Assembly (NCBI RefSeq): GCF_019799925.1
Contig: NZ_JABGCG010000003.1
Location: 434,001 to 498,000 of the forward strand
Direction of reading: 5' to 3'
DNA length: 64,000 nt
Origin: Blastococcus sp. CPCC 205250
GTDB lineage: Bacteria > Actinomycetota > Actinomycetes > Mycobacteriales > Geodermatophilaceae
Part shown: one piece after another, positions 24,179 through 32,261 of the stretch
How the letters are laid out: each line of letters begins with the position of its first letter
Numbering within the stretch: the first letter of the stretch is position 1
Position numbers and translations under genes: made by a program
Notes under the pieces: model-generated
Database searches by the model: none
What the model saw: the letters and a program-made list of their open reading frames with translations, nothing else
What the model was told of the DNA's origin: nothing

Positions 24179-25810
24179 TCAGCGCGTCCAGCGGTGCAGC
24201 GACTTGCGGCCCGCGGCCTCCCACGCCGCGTCGAAGCGGTCCTGGAACTGGCCCGCCCGGGCCTCCTCGAGCGCGTGCAGCCGGCCGTACAGGAACGCCG
24301 CCTCGACCGAGGTCGCCGAGAGCCCCAGGGTGCGCAGCCGCTCGCGGGTCAGCACCGAGTCCTGGTGCTCCCCCAGCGCCTCCTGCACCGCCTCCATGGC
24401 CTGCGCGAACGCCGAGGCGTCGGCACCGAAGACCCGGGACACCGACTCCCCGGCGTACCGGGCGGCCTTGGCCGCCTTCCGGGCGTCGTGCAGGAGCTCC
24501 TCGCGCTCGGGACCGGCCGGCTGGGCCTCGGCCTCCGCCACGAGCCCGCGCACGACGGCGTAGCTGCGGCCGACCAGCCGCGGCAGCACCCGGCCCGCGC
24601 GGTCGGTCGCGCGCGGCCGGAACGGCGGGTTGGTGACCAACGCGTCCAGACCGTCGACCAGCCGGTGGTAGCGCTCCCCGTCCAGCTCGGTCAGCACCCG
24701 GTCGTGCGCCGCCCGGTAGACCCGGTCGAGCTCCTCCACGGCCTGCCCGGACGCCGCGGCGTCGGTCCCCTCGTCGTCGTCCATCGACGCGGCCACGCGG
24801 TCGCGCATGACCTCGGCGTCCCGGGCCGCGCCGAGCTCGCCGGCCAGCCACTTCAGCTCGCCGCGCAGGGGACGCGCCACCGCGGGGTCGAACAGCGGCT
24901 TGAAGGTGGTGAGGGCGCTGCGCAGCCGGCGGGTGGCCACGCGCATCTTGTGGATGCTGTCGGGGGCATCGAGCCGGACGGGCAGGTCCTGGGCGCGGAT
25001 CTGCTCCACCTGCTCGCGGACGTGGGCGAGGACGACGGCGCCGGCCTCCGCCTTCGCGGTCATCGAGGGGCGGCCGGCCCCCTTCCCCTTGGCCTTGCCC
25101 TCGGCGTCGTCCTTGCCCTTGTCCTTGTCCTTGCCCTTGTCCTTGCCGCCGGAGCCCCCGCCGAGCACGTGCGCCAGCTTCGAGGAGCTCGAGGCCACCG
25201 ACAGCCCCCGCTCCCGCAAGCGCGCGTCGACCGCGTCCATCAGCTCGACCGCGCCCCCGGTGAGCTCGACCTCGATCTCCCGCCAGGACGTCTGCGCGGC
25301 GGCGCCGTCGGCCCGGCCGTCGGTCGGCAGCCGGCGCGCCGTGACCCGGTCGTCGGCGATCTCGACCAGCGCCTGCCCCGTGGCGTCGACCAGCCGGCGC
25401 ACGGTCCGGTCGGTGGAGATCTCGGCGACCGGCCGCAGCAGGGCGCCCCGGCTGTGCACCCGCAGCATCCGCCGCAGCGACTCGGGCACGGTGCGCCAGG
25501 CGCGGCCCAGCGGCAGCCGCACCTCGGACCGGGCGCTCCCACCGGCCGGGACCTTGAGGTGCCAGCCGGCGTCGTCCCCGCCGGTGCGCCGGCGCAGGGT
25601 CAGCCCGGCGGCGGCCAGCCGCAGGTCGGCGGTGTCGAAGTAGGTGGCCTCCAGTTGGTGCCGGACCTGCTCGCCCTCGGCCACGGGGCTCCCGCCGTCC
25701 ACGGCCGCCGCCCCGCCGTCGGCGCGGAGCACCAGGTCGGTCAGCGGCGGCAGCTCGAACGCGTCGTCCGCGGAGTACTTCTTCTCGACTTCGAGGTGAA
25801 CAGCAGGCAT
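24179..25810 (-). CDS. CYTH and CHAD domain protein
   Basis: 543 residues. Residues 1-212 are a CYTH (triphosphate tunnel) domain, starting with the EXEXK signature in VHLEVEKKY and continuing with TYFDTADLRL, LTLRRRTG and DRTVRRLVD. Residues ~217-249 form a lysine/aspartate-rich linker made of KDKGKD-type repeats. Residues ~255-540 are a CHAD domain with its basic helices (SIHKMRVATRRLRSAL, LHDARKAAKAARYA). CHAD domains bind inorganic polyphosphate; CYTH domains hydrolyse or bind triphosphates, so a polyphosphate-related role is likely. Standalone gene on the minus strand, divergent from the response regulator. Confidence 0.92.
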   Translation of the reverse strand: MPAVHLEVEKKYSADDAFELPPLTDLVLRADGGAAAVDGGSPVAEGEQVRHQLEATYFDTADLRLAAAGLTLRRRTGGDDAGWHLKVPAGGSARSEVRLPLGRAWRTVPESLRRMLRVHSRGALLRPVAEISTDRTVRRLVDATGQALVEIADDRVTARRLPTDGRADGAAAQTSWREIEVELTGGAVELMDAVDARLRERGLSVASSSSKLAHVLGGGSGGKDKGKDKDKGKDDAEGKAKGKGAGRPSMTAKAEAGAVVLAHVREQVEQIRAQDLPVRLDAPDSIHKMRVATRRLRSALTTFKPLFDPAVARPLRGELKWLAGELGAARDAEVMRDRVAASMDDDEGTDAAASGQAVEELDRVYRAAHDRVLTELDGERYHRLVDGLDALVTNPPFRPRATDRAGRVLPRLVGRSYAVVRGLVAEAEAQPAGPEREELLHDARKAAKAARYAGESVSRVFGADASAFAQAMEAVQEALGEHQDSVLTRERLRTLGLSATSVEAAFLYGRLHALEEARAGQFQDRFDAAWEAAGRKSLHRWTR

Positions 25811-26261
25811 ACAGAAGATGTACCCGACGAAGGTGAACAGCTCGTCCGGACCGACGCCCGCGGCGTCCTCCGCGACCTCGGCGGGGCCCTCGGAGGCCGT
25901 GAGGTCGGCGCAGGCGCGCGGGACCGCCGGCGGTCGACCGGCTCCATCCCCCCATCACGGGGCCGGCGCACCCCCCAGGTGACGGCTGTCCCGGGCAGAG
26001 CTCTCCCTGGCAGGGTCTCCACCGACGAGCAGGGATACGCCTGCACGGGACCGGGCCCACCCCGGGAGCACGCCACCGCCCTGGCACACTGTGGCCGGCC
26101 GATCCGCCCCGACGGTGCCCGACGGGACGTCGACCCCGGGACGCGGCGGCGGTGAACCCGCTGGTCCCGGCCGAGTCCGGGGGCCGGTGCAGCCGGGCCG
26201 ACAGCCGTGACGGCGTGCGCACCCGGCGTGTCGACGCGCGACTCGCCGCCCGATCGGATGA

Positions 26262-26292
26262 GGGACTTTGGTCCCGTAAAGGACCAACGTCC
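26262..26292. promoter_or_regulatory. two DosR-like boxes upstream of response regulator
   Basis: GGGACTTTGGTCCC (26262-26275), one base different from the mycobacterial DosR core GGGACTWWAGTCCC, and GGACCAACGTCC (26281-26292), the same geometry with flanking A and A. Centres are 18 bp apart. They lie ~75-105 bases upstream of the response-regulator start, within a 558-base stretch (25811-26368) that has no other gene I can support. Confidence 0.6.
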
Positions 26293-26368
26293 ATGGCGCA
26301 ACGAGCCTCCGCCGTGCCATATGTGCGCCCGGCCCGCTTCTGGTGAAGGTCCCCGCTCGGAGGTCCCG

Positions 26369-27040
26369 TTGTCCCTCGTCTCGGCATCACCCTCGGCACA
26401 ACTCGCCCGGACGGTCCTCGTCGTCGACGACCACGTCACCTTCGCCGAGCTGCTCTCCGGCGCACTCGCGTCCTCGGGGATGCGACCGGTCGGCATCGCG
26501 TCCTCCGCCGCCCAGGCCATCGCCATGGCCGCGAGCGAGAAGCCCGACATCGTGGTGATGGACATCGAGATGCCCCAGCAGGACGGCCTGGCCGCCACCC
26601 GGCGCATCCGGGAGGTGGCGCCGGACGCGGTCGTCGCGGTCGTGACCGCACACCGGGATCCCGACTGGGTCGTGCGGGCGACGCAGGCCGGGGCGTCGGC
26701 CTTCATCCCGAAGGACGGCTCGCTGGCCGAGATGATCGACATCCTGAGCCGTGTCCAGCCGGGTCAGATGCTCGTCTCCCCCTCCACCTTCGCCGCCGGG
26801 ACCGCCGCCGTCCGGCCCCGGACCGCGCCGGTCCCGCAGCTCACCCGCCGCGAGCAGGAGGTGCTCGACTGCCTGGGCCGGGGGATGCAGATCAAGGCCA
26901 TCGCCCGCGTACTGGGCATCACGCTCGAGACCTGCCGCGGCTACGTGAAGTCCCTGCACGCGAAGCTCGGCGTGCGCTCGCAGCTCGAGGCAGTCGTCAA
27001 GGCCCAGGACCTCGGGCTGCTGAGCGCGAGTGGCCACTGA
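26369..27040 (+). CDS. NarL/LuxR-type response regulator
   Basis: 223 residues. Receiver domain with acidic pair DDH near the start and phospho-acceptor Asp65 in IVVMDIEMP; Lys in FIPKDGS. C-terminal LuxR helix-turn-helix: LTRREQEVLDCLGRGMQIKAIARVLG, then ETCRGYVKSLHAKLGVRS. TTG start is preferred because GGAGGTCCCG lies directly in front; there is no ATG or GTG nearby that keeps the receiver intact. Its 3' end overlaps the sensor kinase start by 11 bases, so they form one two-component unit. It is a good candidate for the protein that binds the two boxes upstream. Confidence 0.88.
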   Translation: MSLVSASPSAQLARTVLVVDDHVTFAELLSGALASSGMRPVGIASSAAQAIAMAASEKPDIVVMDIEMPQQDGLAATRRIREVAPDAVVAVVTAHRDPDWVVRATQAGASAFIPKDGSLAEMIDILSRVQPGQMLVSPSTFAAGTAAVRPRTAPVPQLTRREQEVLDCLGRGMQIKAIARVLGITLETCRGYVKSLHAKLGVRSQLEAVVKAQDLGLLSASGH

Positions 27041-28367
27041 CCTCTCGTCCCCGCCGCACGGCCACCGGTGGCTGCGTGCGGTCCCGCCGAGACGACACTT
27101 CGCCGTCTTCGTCGTCTCGGCCCTGCTCGTGCTCGCCGCGGTGGCGACGGCCACCGTCCTGATCAGCGAGCGCATCGCCCGGTCCACCGCGATCTCGGAC
27201 GCCGAGAGCATCGCCGCCCGGCTGGCGGACTTCGTGGTCCTCCCCCGCCTGCGAGAGGCCCTCGCCGGCAGTCGGGAGAGCTACGAGGAACTGGACCGCG
27301 ACATCAGCAACCGGATGAGCGACGGGTCGCTGGTCTCGGTGCTGGTCTGGCGCGCGGACGGGCAGGTCTACTACGCGACGATCGACGAGCTCATCGGGCA
27401 GCAGCTGGGGGTGAGCGAGGAGCTGGAGACGGCCCTGGGCGGCCAGATCGTCGCCCACCTCGACGAGGACCCCGAGACCGCCTACGGGGACGTGGACGGG
27501 CCGCTGCTGGAGGTGTACGTGCCCGTCGACGTCGACGGCACGCCCATGGTGGTCGAGACCTACTTCGCCACCGACGGCATCGAGCGGCAGACAGCGCTGC
27601 TGCGGGGTGAGATCGTGCCGCTGGCGGTGGGCGCACTCGTGGTGCTGCAGGTGATCCAGCTGCCCATCGCCGCGTCGATGGTCCGGCGGGCGCGCCGGGC
27701 CGAGGCCGAGCGGATCGCCATCATGGCGCGCTCCCTGACCGCCTCGGACCGCGAGCGACGGGCCATCGCCGGGGACGTCCACGACGGTCCCGTCCAGGAC
27801 CTGGCCGGGGTGAGCTACGCGCTCGCGGCCCTGCGGCCGTCGGTCCCCGAGGAACGCCGCGCGACCGTGGACCGGCTGACCACCACCGTGCGGCACGCGG
27901 TGGCGTCGCTGCGCCGGCTGATGGTCGACATCTACCCACCCGACCTCAGCGGCCCCGGGCTGGCGCCCGCGCTCGACGACCTCGGCCAGCGCCTGCGCGA
28001 GTCCGGCACCGAGGTGACCGTCACCGCCGACCCCCTGCCCGACCTGCAGCCGGAGTACGTCGCGGTCCTCTACCGCACGGCGAAGGAGGCCCTGGCCAAC
28101 GTCTTCCGCCACGCCGCGGCCCAGCAGGTGTGGGTGACGCTGACCCGGACGGAGGACGGCGGCACGGACGCGGTGCTGCTCACGGTCGCCGACGACGGGG
28201 TCGGCGTCGAGACCGAGCTCGTCGAGGACGCCGTCGGCAACGGGCACCTGGGCCTGCGACTCGTGCAGGAGCGGGTGTGCGACCTCGGCGGCGACGTCCG
28301 CGTCGAGCCGCGCGCCGGCGGCGGCACGGTGCTCACCGCGGTCCTCCCGCTCGGGCGCCCTGGCTAG
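27030..28367 (+). CDS. sensor histidine kinase (HisKA_3 type)
   Basis: 445 residues. Two membrane helices (about 24-46 and 196-216) enclose an outside sensor of ~150 residues, CHASE/dCache-like in position but not recognised as a family. Phospho-acceptor His251 is in GDVHDGPVQDLAG, typical of NarX/DevS-class kinases; ATP-binding motifs are KEALANVFRHA and VADDGVGV with GHLGLRLVQERV. No GAF domain, so it is not a heme DevS homolog. Starts with GTG inside the end of the regulator gene. Confidence 0.9.
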   Translation: MATDLSSPPHGHRWLRAVPPRRHFAVFVVSALLVLAAVATATVLISERIARSTAISDAESIAARLADFVVLPRLREALAGSRESYEELDRDISNRMSDGSLVSVLVWRADGQVYYATIDELIGQQLGVSEELETALGGQIVAHLDEDPETAYGDVDGPLLEVYVPVDVDGTPMVVETYFATDGIERQTALLRGEIVPLAVGALVVLQVIQLPIAASMVRRARRAEAERIAIMARSLTASDRERRAIAGDVHDGPVQDLAGVSYALAALRPSVPEERRATVDRLTTTVRHAVASLRRLMVDIYPPDLSGPGLAPALDDLGQRLRESGTEVTVTADPLPDLQPEYVAVLYRTAKEALANVFRHAAAQQVWVTLTRTEDGGTDAVLLTVADDGVGVETELVEDAVGNGHLGLRLVQERVCDLGGDVRVEPRAGGGTVLTAVLPLGRPG

Positions 28368-28372
28368 CCGCC

Positions 28373-28933
28373 GTGGGGAGCGCGGCGGCCGGACCCGCCG
28401 GCCGCGGGGCAGCGCACCGACGTCGCCGCCTGGGGACCGCGGCCATGGTGCTGCTCGTCGTCCTGGCCCTGCTGACGGGGGCATCGGTGTCGGGCCTGCT
28501 GCCCCTGCAGCTCATGCGCGTGGACTCCGGCAGCATGCGACCGACCCTCTCCGAGGGAGACCTCGTCCTCGTCCGCCACGGGGTCGAGGAACTCCGGCGC
28601 ATGGACGTCGTCGCCGCCGCCGACCCGGTCAGCGGCGCCCCGATCGTGAAGCGGGTGGTCGGCCTGGCCGGCGACCGGGTGGGCATCGAGGACGGCGTCC
28701 TGGTGGTGAACGGCAACCGGCGGTGCGAGTCCGGGATCGACCCCGACCTCATCGACGGCGTCTGGTTCGGACCGCTCACCGTGCCCGCCGGCCAGGTGTT
28801 CGTGCTCGGTGACGCCCGGGAGGCGTCCATCGACTCCCGCGAGTTCGGCCCCGTGGACCTCGACGACCTCGTCGGCGTCGTCCAGCTCCGGGTCTGGCCC
28901 TCACCCGGCGAGCTGTCCTCGCAGGGCTGCTGA
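28373..28933 (+). CDS. S26-family signal peptidase
   Basis: 186 residues. One membrane helix (AAMVLLVVLALLTGASVSGLL) is followed by the catalytic Ser54 in VDSGSMRPTL and Lys93 in APIVKRVVGLAGDRV, then FVLGDAREASIDSREFGPV, the usual box of type I signal peptidases. It is short for a general LepB and has no second helix, so it may serve particular exported proteins. GTG start is five bases after the histidine kinase stop; co-transcription with a two-component system is unusual for a signal peptidase. A possible client is the exported Pro/Thr-repeat protein 1.7 kb downstream. Confidence 0.85.
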   Translation: MGSAAAGPAGRGAAHRRRRLGTAAMVLLVVLALLTGASVSGLLPLQLMRVDSGSMRPTLSEGDLVLVRHGVEELRRMDVVAAADPVSGAPIVKRVVGLAGDRVGIEDGVLVVNGNRRCESGIDPDLIDGVWFGPLTVPAGQVFVLGDAREASIDSREFGPVDLDDLVGVVQLRVWPSPGELSSQGC

Positions 28934-28967
28934 CCCGGCGCGCCCGACGACAGCGGCCGCGCAGGCG

Positions 28968-29405
28968 TCAGAGGCAGCAGGCGCAGCCCGGTCCGTCGAC
29001 GGTGACCGAACGCAGGCAGCGCAGGAGCGCCACGGGGTCCTCGTCCTTCGACACCAGGGCGTGCGCGCCCGCCGACCTGGCCCGCTCCGTGGCCGCGGCG
29101 CCCTCCGCCGTCAGCACCACCACCCGGACGGCCGGCTCGGCGGCACGGAGGAGCCGCGTCGCCTCGTCGCCGTCGACCAGCGGCATGGACATGTCCATCA
29201 GGACGACGTCCGGCCGCACGCGGGCGACGGCCGTCAGCACCTGGGCCCCGTCCTCGCACTGACCGACGACCTCGATGTCCTCCTGGCTGGAGAGGAAGTC
29301 GGTCAGCATCTCCCGGAAGGCCTCGTGGTCGTCGACGACCAGCACCCGCAGGGGGTCCGGAGGGCGTCCCTCGCCGGGGTCGTGCTCGCAGGCCGCCAGC
29401 GTCAC
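28968..29405 (-). CDS. single-domain response regulator
   Basis: 145 residues, receiver domain only: LRVLVVDDHEAF, phospho-acceptor Asp71 in VVLMDMSMP, Thr in VVLTAEG, Lys in HALVSKDEDP. No output domain follows; the protein ends in a cysteine-rich tail (GPGCACCL). Single-domain receivers often work in phosphorelays or control kinase and phosphatase partners. GTG start with GGAGGCGGCACC upstream. Convergent with the signal peptidase gene and co-directional with the STAS gene, so it may belong to a partner-switching or relay pathway with it. Confidence 0.82.
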   Translation of the reverse strand: MTLAACEHDPGEGRPPDPLRVLVVDDHEAFREMLTDFLSSQEDIEVVGQCEDGAQVLTAVARVRPDVVLMDMSMPLVDGDEATRLLRAAEPAVRVVVLTAEGAAATERARSAGAHALVSKDEDPVALLRCLRSVTVDGPGCACCL

Positions 29406-29753
29406 GGTGCCGCCTCCTGCGACAGGAGCGGGAGGCGCTGGGAGGCGCCCGTGGTGTCCCGCACCGCCCACCTCCTGTCGTCCGGGGATGTGACCCGACG
29501 TGCCTGCCGGCGTGGATGCCTGCCGGCATCCCGCTGCGCACACCGCACGTGTCCTCCCGGACGCCGTACCCGCCGGCCCCCCGTGCGACGCGGTGAGCGC
29601 CCCACGAGAACCCGACGACGGCCCCCGGCCACGTCCCCCGCGACCTCCACCACCATGCCGGGAGCCGCGGCCCTCGCCCCACCCCCAGGGTGGGGGACCG
29701 ACGGCCACGTCATCGGGGGGCAGGAGGGCGGTGCCCGGCCCCCGGCGGAGCGC
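29406..29753. other. 348-base stretch without a supported gene
   Basis: Between the single-domain receiver and the STAS gene, both on the minus strand. It should hold the receiver promoter. A repeated phrase TGCCTGCCGGC occurs twice around 29500-29530 (second copy in a small hairpin GATGCC-TGCC-GGCATC). No coding signal with plausible codon use and no RNA gene were recognised. Confidence 0.5.
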
Positions 29754-30092
29754 TCACGGGTCCACACCGAACATGGAGGCGAGTCCCGAGACCCGGAGCA
29801 CCTTCGCGAAGCGGGGCGTCATGCCGTCGATCTCCGGGCGCCGGCCGCTGTGTTCCAGGGCCTGGGCCCAGCGGACGAGCAGCGTGAGACCCATGGAGTC
29901 GATGTAGCCCAGTCGGCTCACGTCCACCGCGACGACGCCCTGCCCGTCGAGCACGTCGGTGCCCCCGAGCGAGGCGAGGAGCGCGGCGTCGACGTCGCCG
30001 TTCAGGTGGGCCACCGTCCGCCCCTCCTCGGTGACGACCACGATGGATCCGCTCGGGTCCTGCTCGTCGTCGCTGCCCAGGTGGGTGAACAC
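29754..30092 (-). CDS. STAS-domain anti-sigma factor antagonist-like protein
   Basis: 112 residues. STAS fold with GRTVAHLNGDVDAALLASL, VAVDVSRLGYIDSMGLTLLVRWAQAL, and the C-terminal MTPRFAKVLRVSGLASMFGV. The conserved Ser in YIDSMGLT is the residue phosphorylated in SpoIIAA-type antagonists. No anti-sigma kinase is next to it. GTG start taken at VFTHLGSDD; the longer frame is low complexity. Probably works with a RsbW-like kinase elsewhere. Confidence 0.83.
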   Translation of the reverse strand: MFTHLGSDDEQDPSGSIVVVTEEGRTVAHLNGDVDAALLASLGGTDVLDGQGVVAVDVSRLGYIDSMGLTLLVRWAQALEHSGRRPEIDGMTPRFAKVLRVSGLASMFGVDP

Positions 30093-30190
30093 GCGACCAC
30101 TGTGCCCACGGGCGCCGGTGCGGACAAGCCCCGGGCGGGGAGACGCCGGGCACGCCGGCCGATGTCGGTGGCGGCGGCGAGGATGCGGAC

Positions 30191-30571
30191 ATGACTGCGT
30201 TCTTCCTCCCGCGGGCGGCCGACGACGAGCAGGCCGAACGGCTGTACGAGGCACTGGCCGACTTCGCCGGCTGCGAGCCGGCCCCGCCGGGGCAGCGCGT
30301 CCGGTCGATCCGCTTCGTCCAGGACGGCGTCCGGTGGACCGCCGAGGTGGGTGAGGAGCTGCGCGGTGAGCGCACGACGCACCAGCTGCGCCGCGGGGAG
30401 CTGATCGAGCGCACGGAGGTCCTGACCTCAGCGACCCGTGTCCTCGCCGTCTACCCGGGCACGCCCCACGTCGTCGTCACCGACGCCCAGCCGATCACCG
30501 GGGCGGCATCGGAGTGGGCGAACCCGTTCACCGCCCGCCCCGACGCGGTCGTCCGCTTCGACGCGGGCTGA
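30191..30571 (+). CDS. hypothetical protein
   Basis: 126 residues, no signal peptide or membrane segment. Pattern: ADDEQAERLYEALADFAGC at the start, VRSIRFVQDGVRWTAEVGEEL, then ITGAASEWANPFTARPDAVVRF. It looks like a small alpha/beta protein; no family is recognised. Divergent from the STAS gene, ~100 bases apart, so their promoters share the gap. Codon use and a clean ATG support a real gene. Confidence 0.65.
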   Translation: MTAFFLPRAADDEQAERLYEALADFAGCEPAPPGQRVRSIRFVQDGVRWTAEVGEELRGERTTHQLRRGELIERTEVLTSATRVLAVYPGTPHVVVTDAQPITGAASEWANPFTARPDAVVRFDAG

Positions 30572-30676
30572 CGCCCCCCAGAGTTCACGGTCCGGCCCAC
30601 CCCAGATTGGGGTGCCCGGGCACGCTGGGCACGGTCAGGATCTCCGCAAGCGACCGGCGTGGCAGGGGGACACAGG

Positions 30677-31591
30677 ATGGGCACGACGGGGGACCGCGCC
30701 GCACCGGTCATCGGCGGCGGCGCACTGGCACTGGGGATCGCCGCGGCACTCGCGGCACTGGGCAGCGTCGACGTCCCGGCCTCCCCGCCCGCCGTGACCG
30801 CCTACACCGCCGCGGCCGGCAGCTCGACGCAGACCTCGGCAGCGGACGGCCTGACCGGCGGGCCACTGCTGGTCCCCATGATCGGTGTCCTGCCCGGGCT
30901 GGACGTCCCGGTCCTCGCGCCCGCCGGCCCGCTGGCGCTGTTCAGCTCGGGCGTCACGCCGTCCACGGCCGCGGCCCTGCCCACTCTCCCGGTCGACCCC
31001 ACCCCGGTGCCCGGACTGCCGATCGACCCGACGCCGGTGCCCGGCCTGCCGATCGACCCGACGCTCTCCCCCGTCCCGGAACCGGTGCCGATCCCGTCGG
31101 CCGCGACGCCGCTGCCGGCCGAGGCCGCCACCACGGGGACGACGCCTCCGACGCCGCCCCCCGCGGGTCCGCAGACGTCGCTCCCCACCAGCCCGACGAC
31201 TCCCCCGCCGGCTGCCCCGACCACCCCGCCGGTCGGGACGACGACCCCTCCGCCGCCCGCGCCGGGCACCACCGCGCCGTCGTCCCCGACGCCGACCCCG
31301 GTCCCGACGCCGGTCCCCACCCCGACGCCGGTCCCCACGCCGACCCCGGTCCCCACGCCGACCCCGGTCCCCACCCCGACGCCGGTCCCCACCCCGACGC
31401 CGGTCCCCACGCCGACGCCGCCCGTGGAGACGCCGCCCGTGGAGACGACGCCGCCCGCGCCGCTGCCGACGGAGCCGCTGCCGGCCGACCCGACCTGCGA
31501 CGGCACGACCGGGACCGACGGCGTGCCCGTCCCCGCGCCGGCTCCGTGCACCGAGCCGGTCGGCGCGACGGCCGCCGCGCCGCTCGGCTGA
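30677..31591 (+). CDS. exported Pro/Thr/Val-repeat protein
   Basis: 304 residues. APVIGGGALALGIAAALAALG is a signal peptide or anchor. The rest is rich in Pro, Thr, Ala and Val, including two copies of VPGLPIDPT and a run of PTPVPT hexapeptides (about residues 204-247), then PPVET twice. Two Cys occur near the end. No LPXTG motif or folded domain is seen. It is likely a wall-spanning or glycosylated surface protein. ATG preferred over the GTG 18 bases earlier because GGGGGA lies at the right distance. A hairpin CACCCC-AGATT-GGGGTG lies ~60 bases upstream. Confidence 0.75.
   Translation: MGTTGDRAAPVIGGGALALGIAAALAALGSVDVPASPPAVTAYTAAAGSSTQTSAADGLTGGPLLVPMIGVLPGLDVPVLAPAGPLALFSSGVTPSTAAALPTLPVDPTPVPGLPIDPTPVPGLPIDPTLSPVPEPVPIPSAATPLPAEAATTGTTPPTPPPAGPQTSLPTSPTTPPPAAPTTPPVGTTTPPPPAPGTTAPSSPTPTPVPTPVPTPTPVPTPTPVPTPTPVPTPTPVPTPTPVPTPTPPVETPPVETTPPAPLPTEPLPADPTCDGTTGTDGVPVPAPAPCTEPVGATAAAPLG
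31287..31419. repeat. 18-bp tandem repeat encoding PTPVPT
   Basis: About seven degenerate copies of an 18-base unit (CCSACSCCGGTCCCCACS) within the Pro/Thr-rich protein gene. Copies differ mainly at third positions, so the repeat is old enough to have diverged but can still change in number by recombination. Confidence 0.85.
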
Positions 31592-31598
31592 GCCGGCG

Positions 31599-32261
31599 TC
31601 AGGAGGGGGCGACGCCCAGTCCGGGCGCTGCCCCGCCGAGACCGGCGTCCCGGGCCCGGGCCACCGCCTCGGCCCGGCTGGCCACCTGCAGCTTCGCGAA
31701 CACCGACGAGGCGACGTTGCGCACGGTCTTGTCCGACAGGTGGAGCCGGCCGGCGATCTCGCCGTTGCCCATCCCGGTGGCCATGAGCTCGAGCACCTCG
31801 CGCTCGCGGTCGGTGAGCTCCGGGAACGCGGCGAGCGCGTCCCCGCGGGGGCTCAGCCGGGTCAGCGCTGCCGAGACCTCGCGGCCGAGGATGGTCTCGC
31901 CGTCGGCGACGGCCGCGATGGCCCGGGCGATCTGCGCCCGCGACGACCCCTTCACGAGGTAGCCGCGGGCCCCCGCCCGCAGCGCGGCCGCCACGGCGTC
32001 GGCGTTCTCGACCATGGTGAGCACCAGCACGGCGGTGCCGGGCAGCGCCGCGGTGATCCGCGCGGTCGCCTCCAGCCCGTTGCCGCGCGGGAGGTGCAGG
32101 TCCATGAGGACGACGTCGGGCCGGTGCTCGAGCGCGGCGGCGACCGCGGCCTCGGCGTCCTCAGCCTGGGCGACCACCTGCGCCCCCTCCAGCGAGTCGA
32201 CCAGGACGACGAGGCCGTCGCGGAACATCGGGTGGTCGTCGACCACCAGCACCCTGGTCAT
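31599..32261 (-). CDS. NarL/LuxR-type response regulator
   Basis: 220 residues. Receiver MTRVLVVDDHPMFRDGL with Asp54 in VVLMDLHLP, Thr in VLVLTMVEN and Lys in YLVKGSS; LuxR-type helix-turn-helix LTDREREVLELMATGMGNGEIAGRL and KTVRNVASSVFAKL. Its ATG overlaps the stop of the sensor kinase gene by four bases (ATGA), forming a second two-component pair. Convergent with the Pro/Thr-repeat gene, eight bases apart. Targets unknown. Confidence 0.93.
   Translation of the reverse strand: MTRVLVVDDHPMFRDGLVVLVDSLEGAQVVAQAEDAEAAVAAALEHRPDVVLMDLHLPRGNGLEATARITAALPGTAVLVLTMVENADAVAAALRAGARGYLVKGSSRAQIARAIAAVADGETILGREVSAALTRLSPRGDALAAFPELTDREREVLELMATGMGNGEIAGRLHLSDKTVRNVASSVFAKLQVASRAEAVARARDAGLGGAAPGLGVAPS

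Noticed and set aside
24194..26155. Long plus-strand frame opposite the CYTH-CHAD gene
   Set aside because: The minus-strand protein has clear CYTH and CHAD motifs; the plus-strand product is His/Gln-rich shadow sequence.
28968..28990. C-terminal CACCL as lipobox of a lipoprotein
   Set aside because: A lipobox must follow an N-terminal signal; this is the C-terminus of a receiver domain.
31287..31419. CRISPR-like spaced repeat
   Set aside because: Units are 18 bp, contiguous, in frame and encode PTPVPT; there are no unique spacers.
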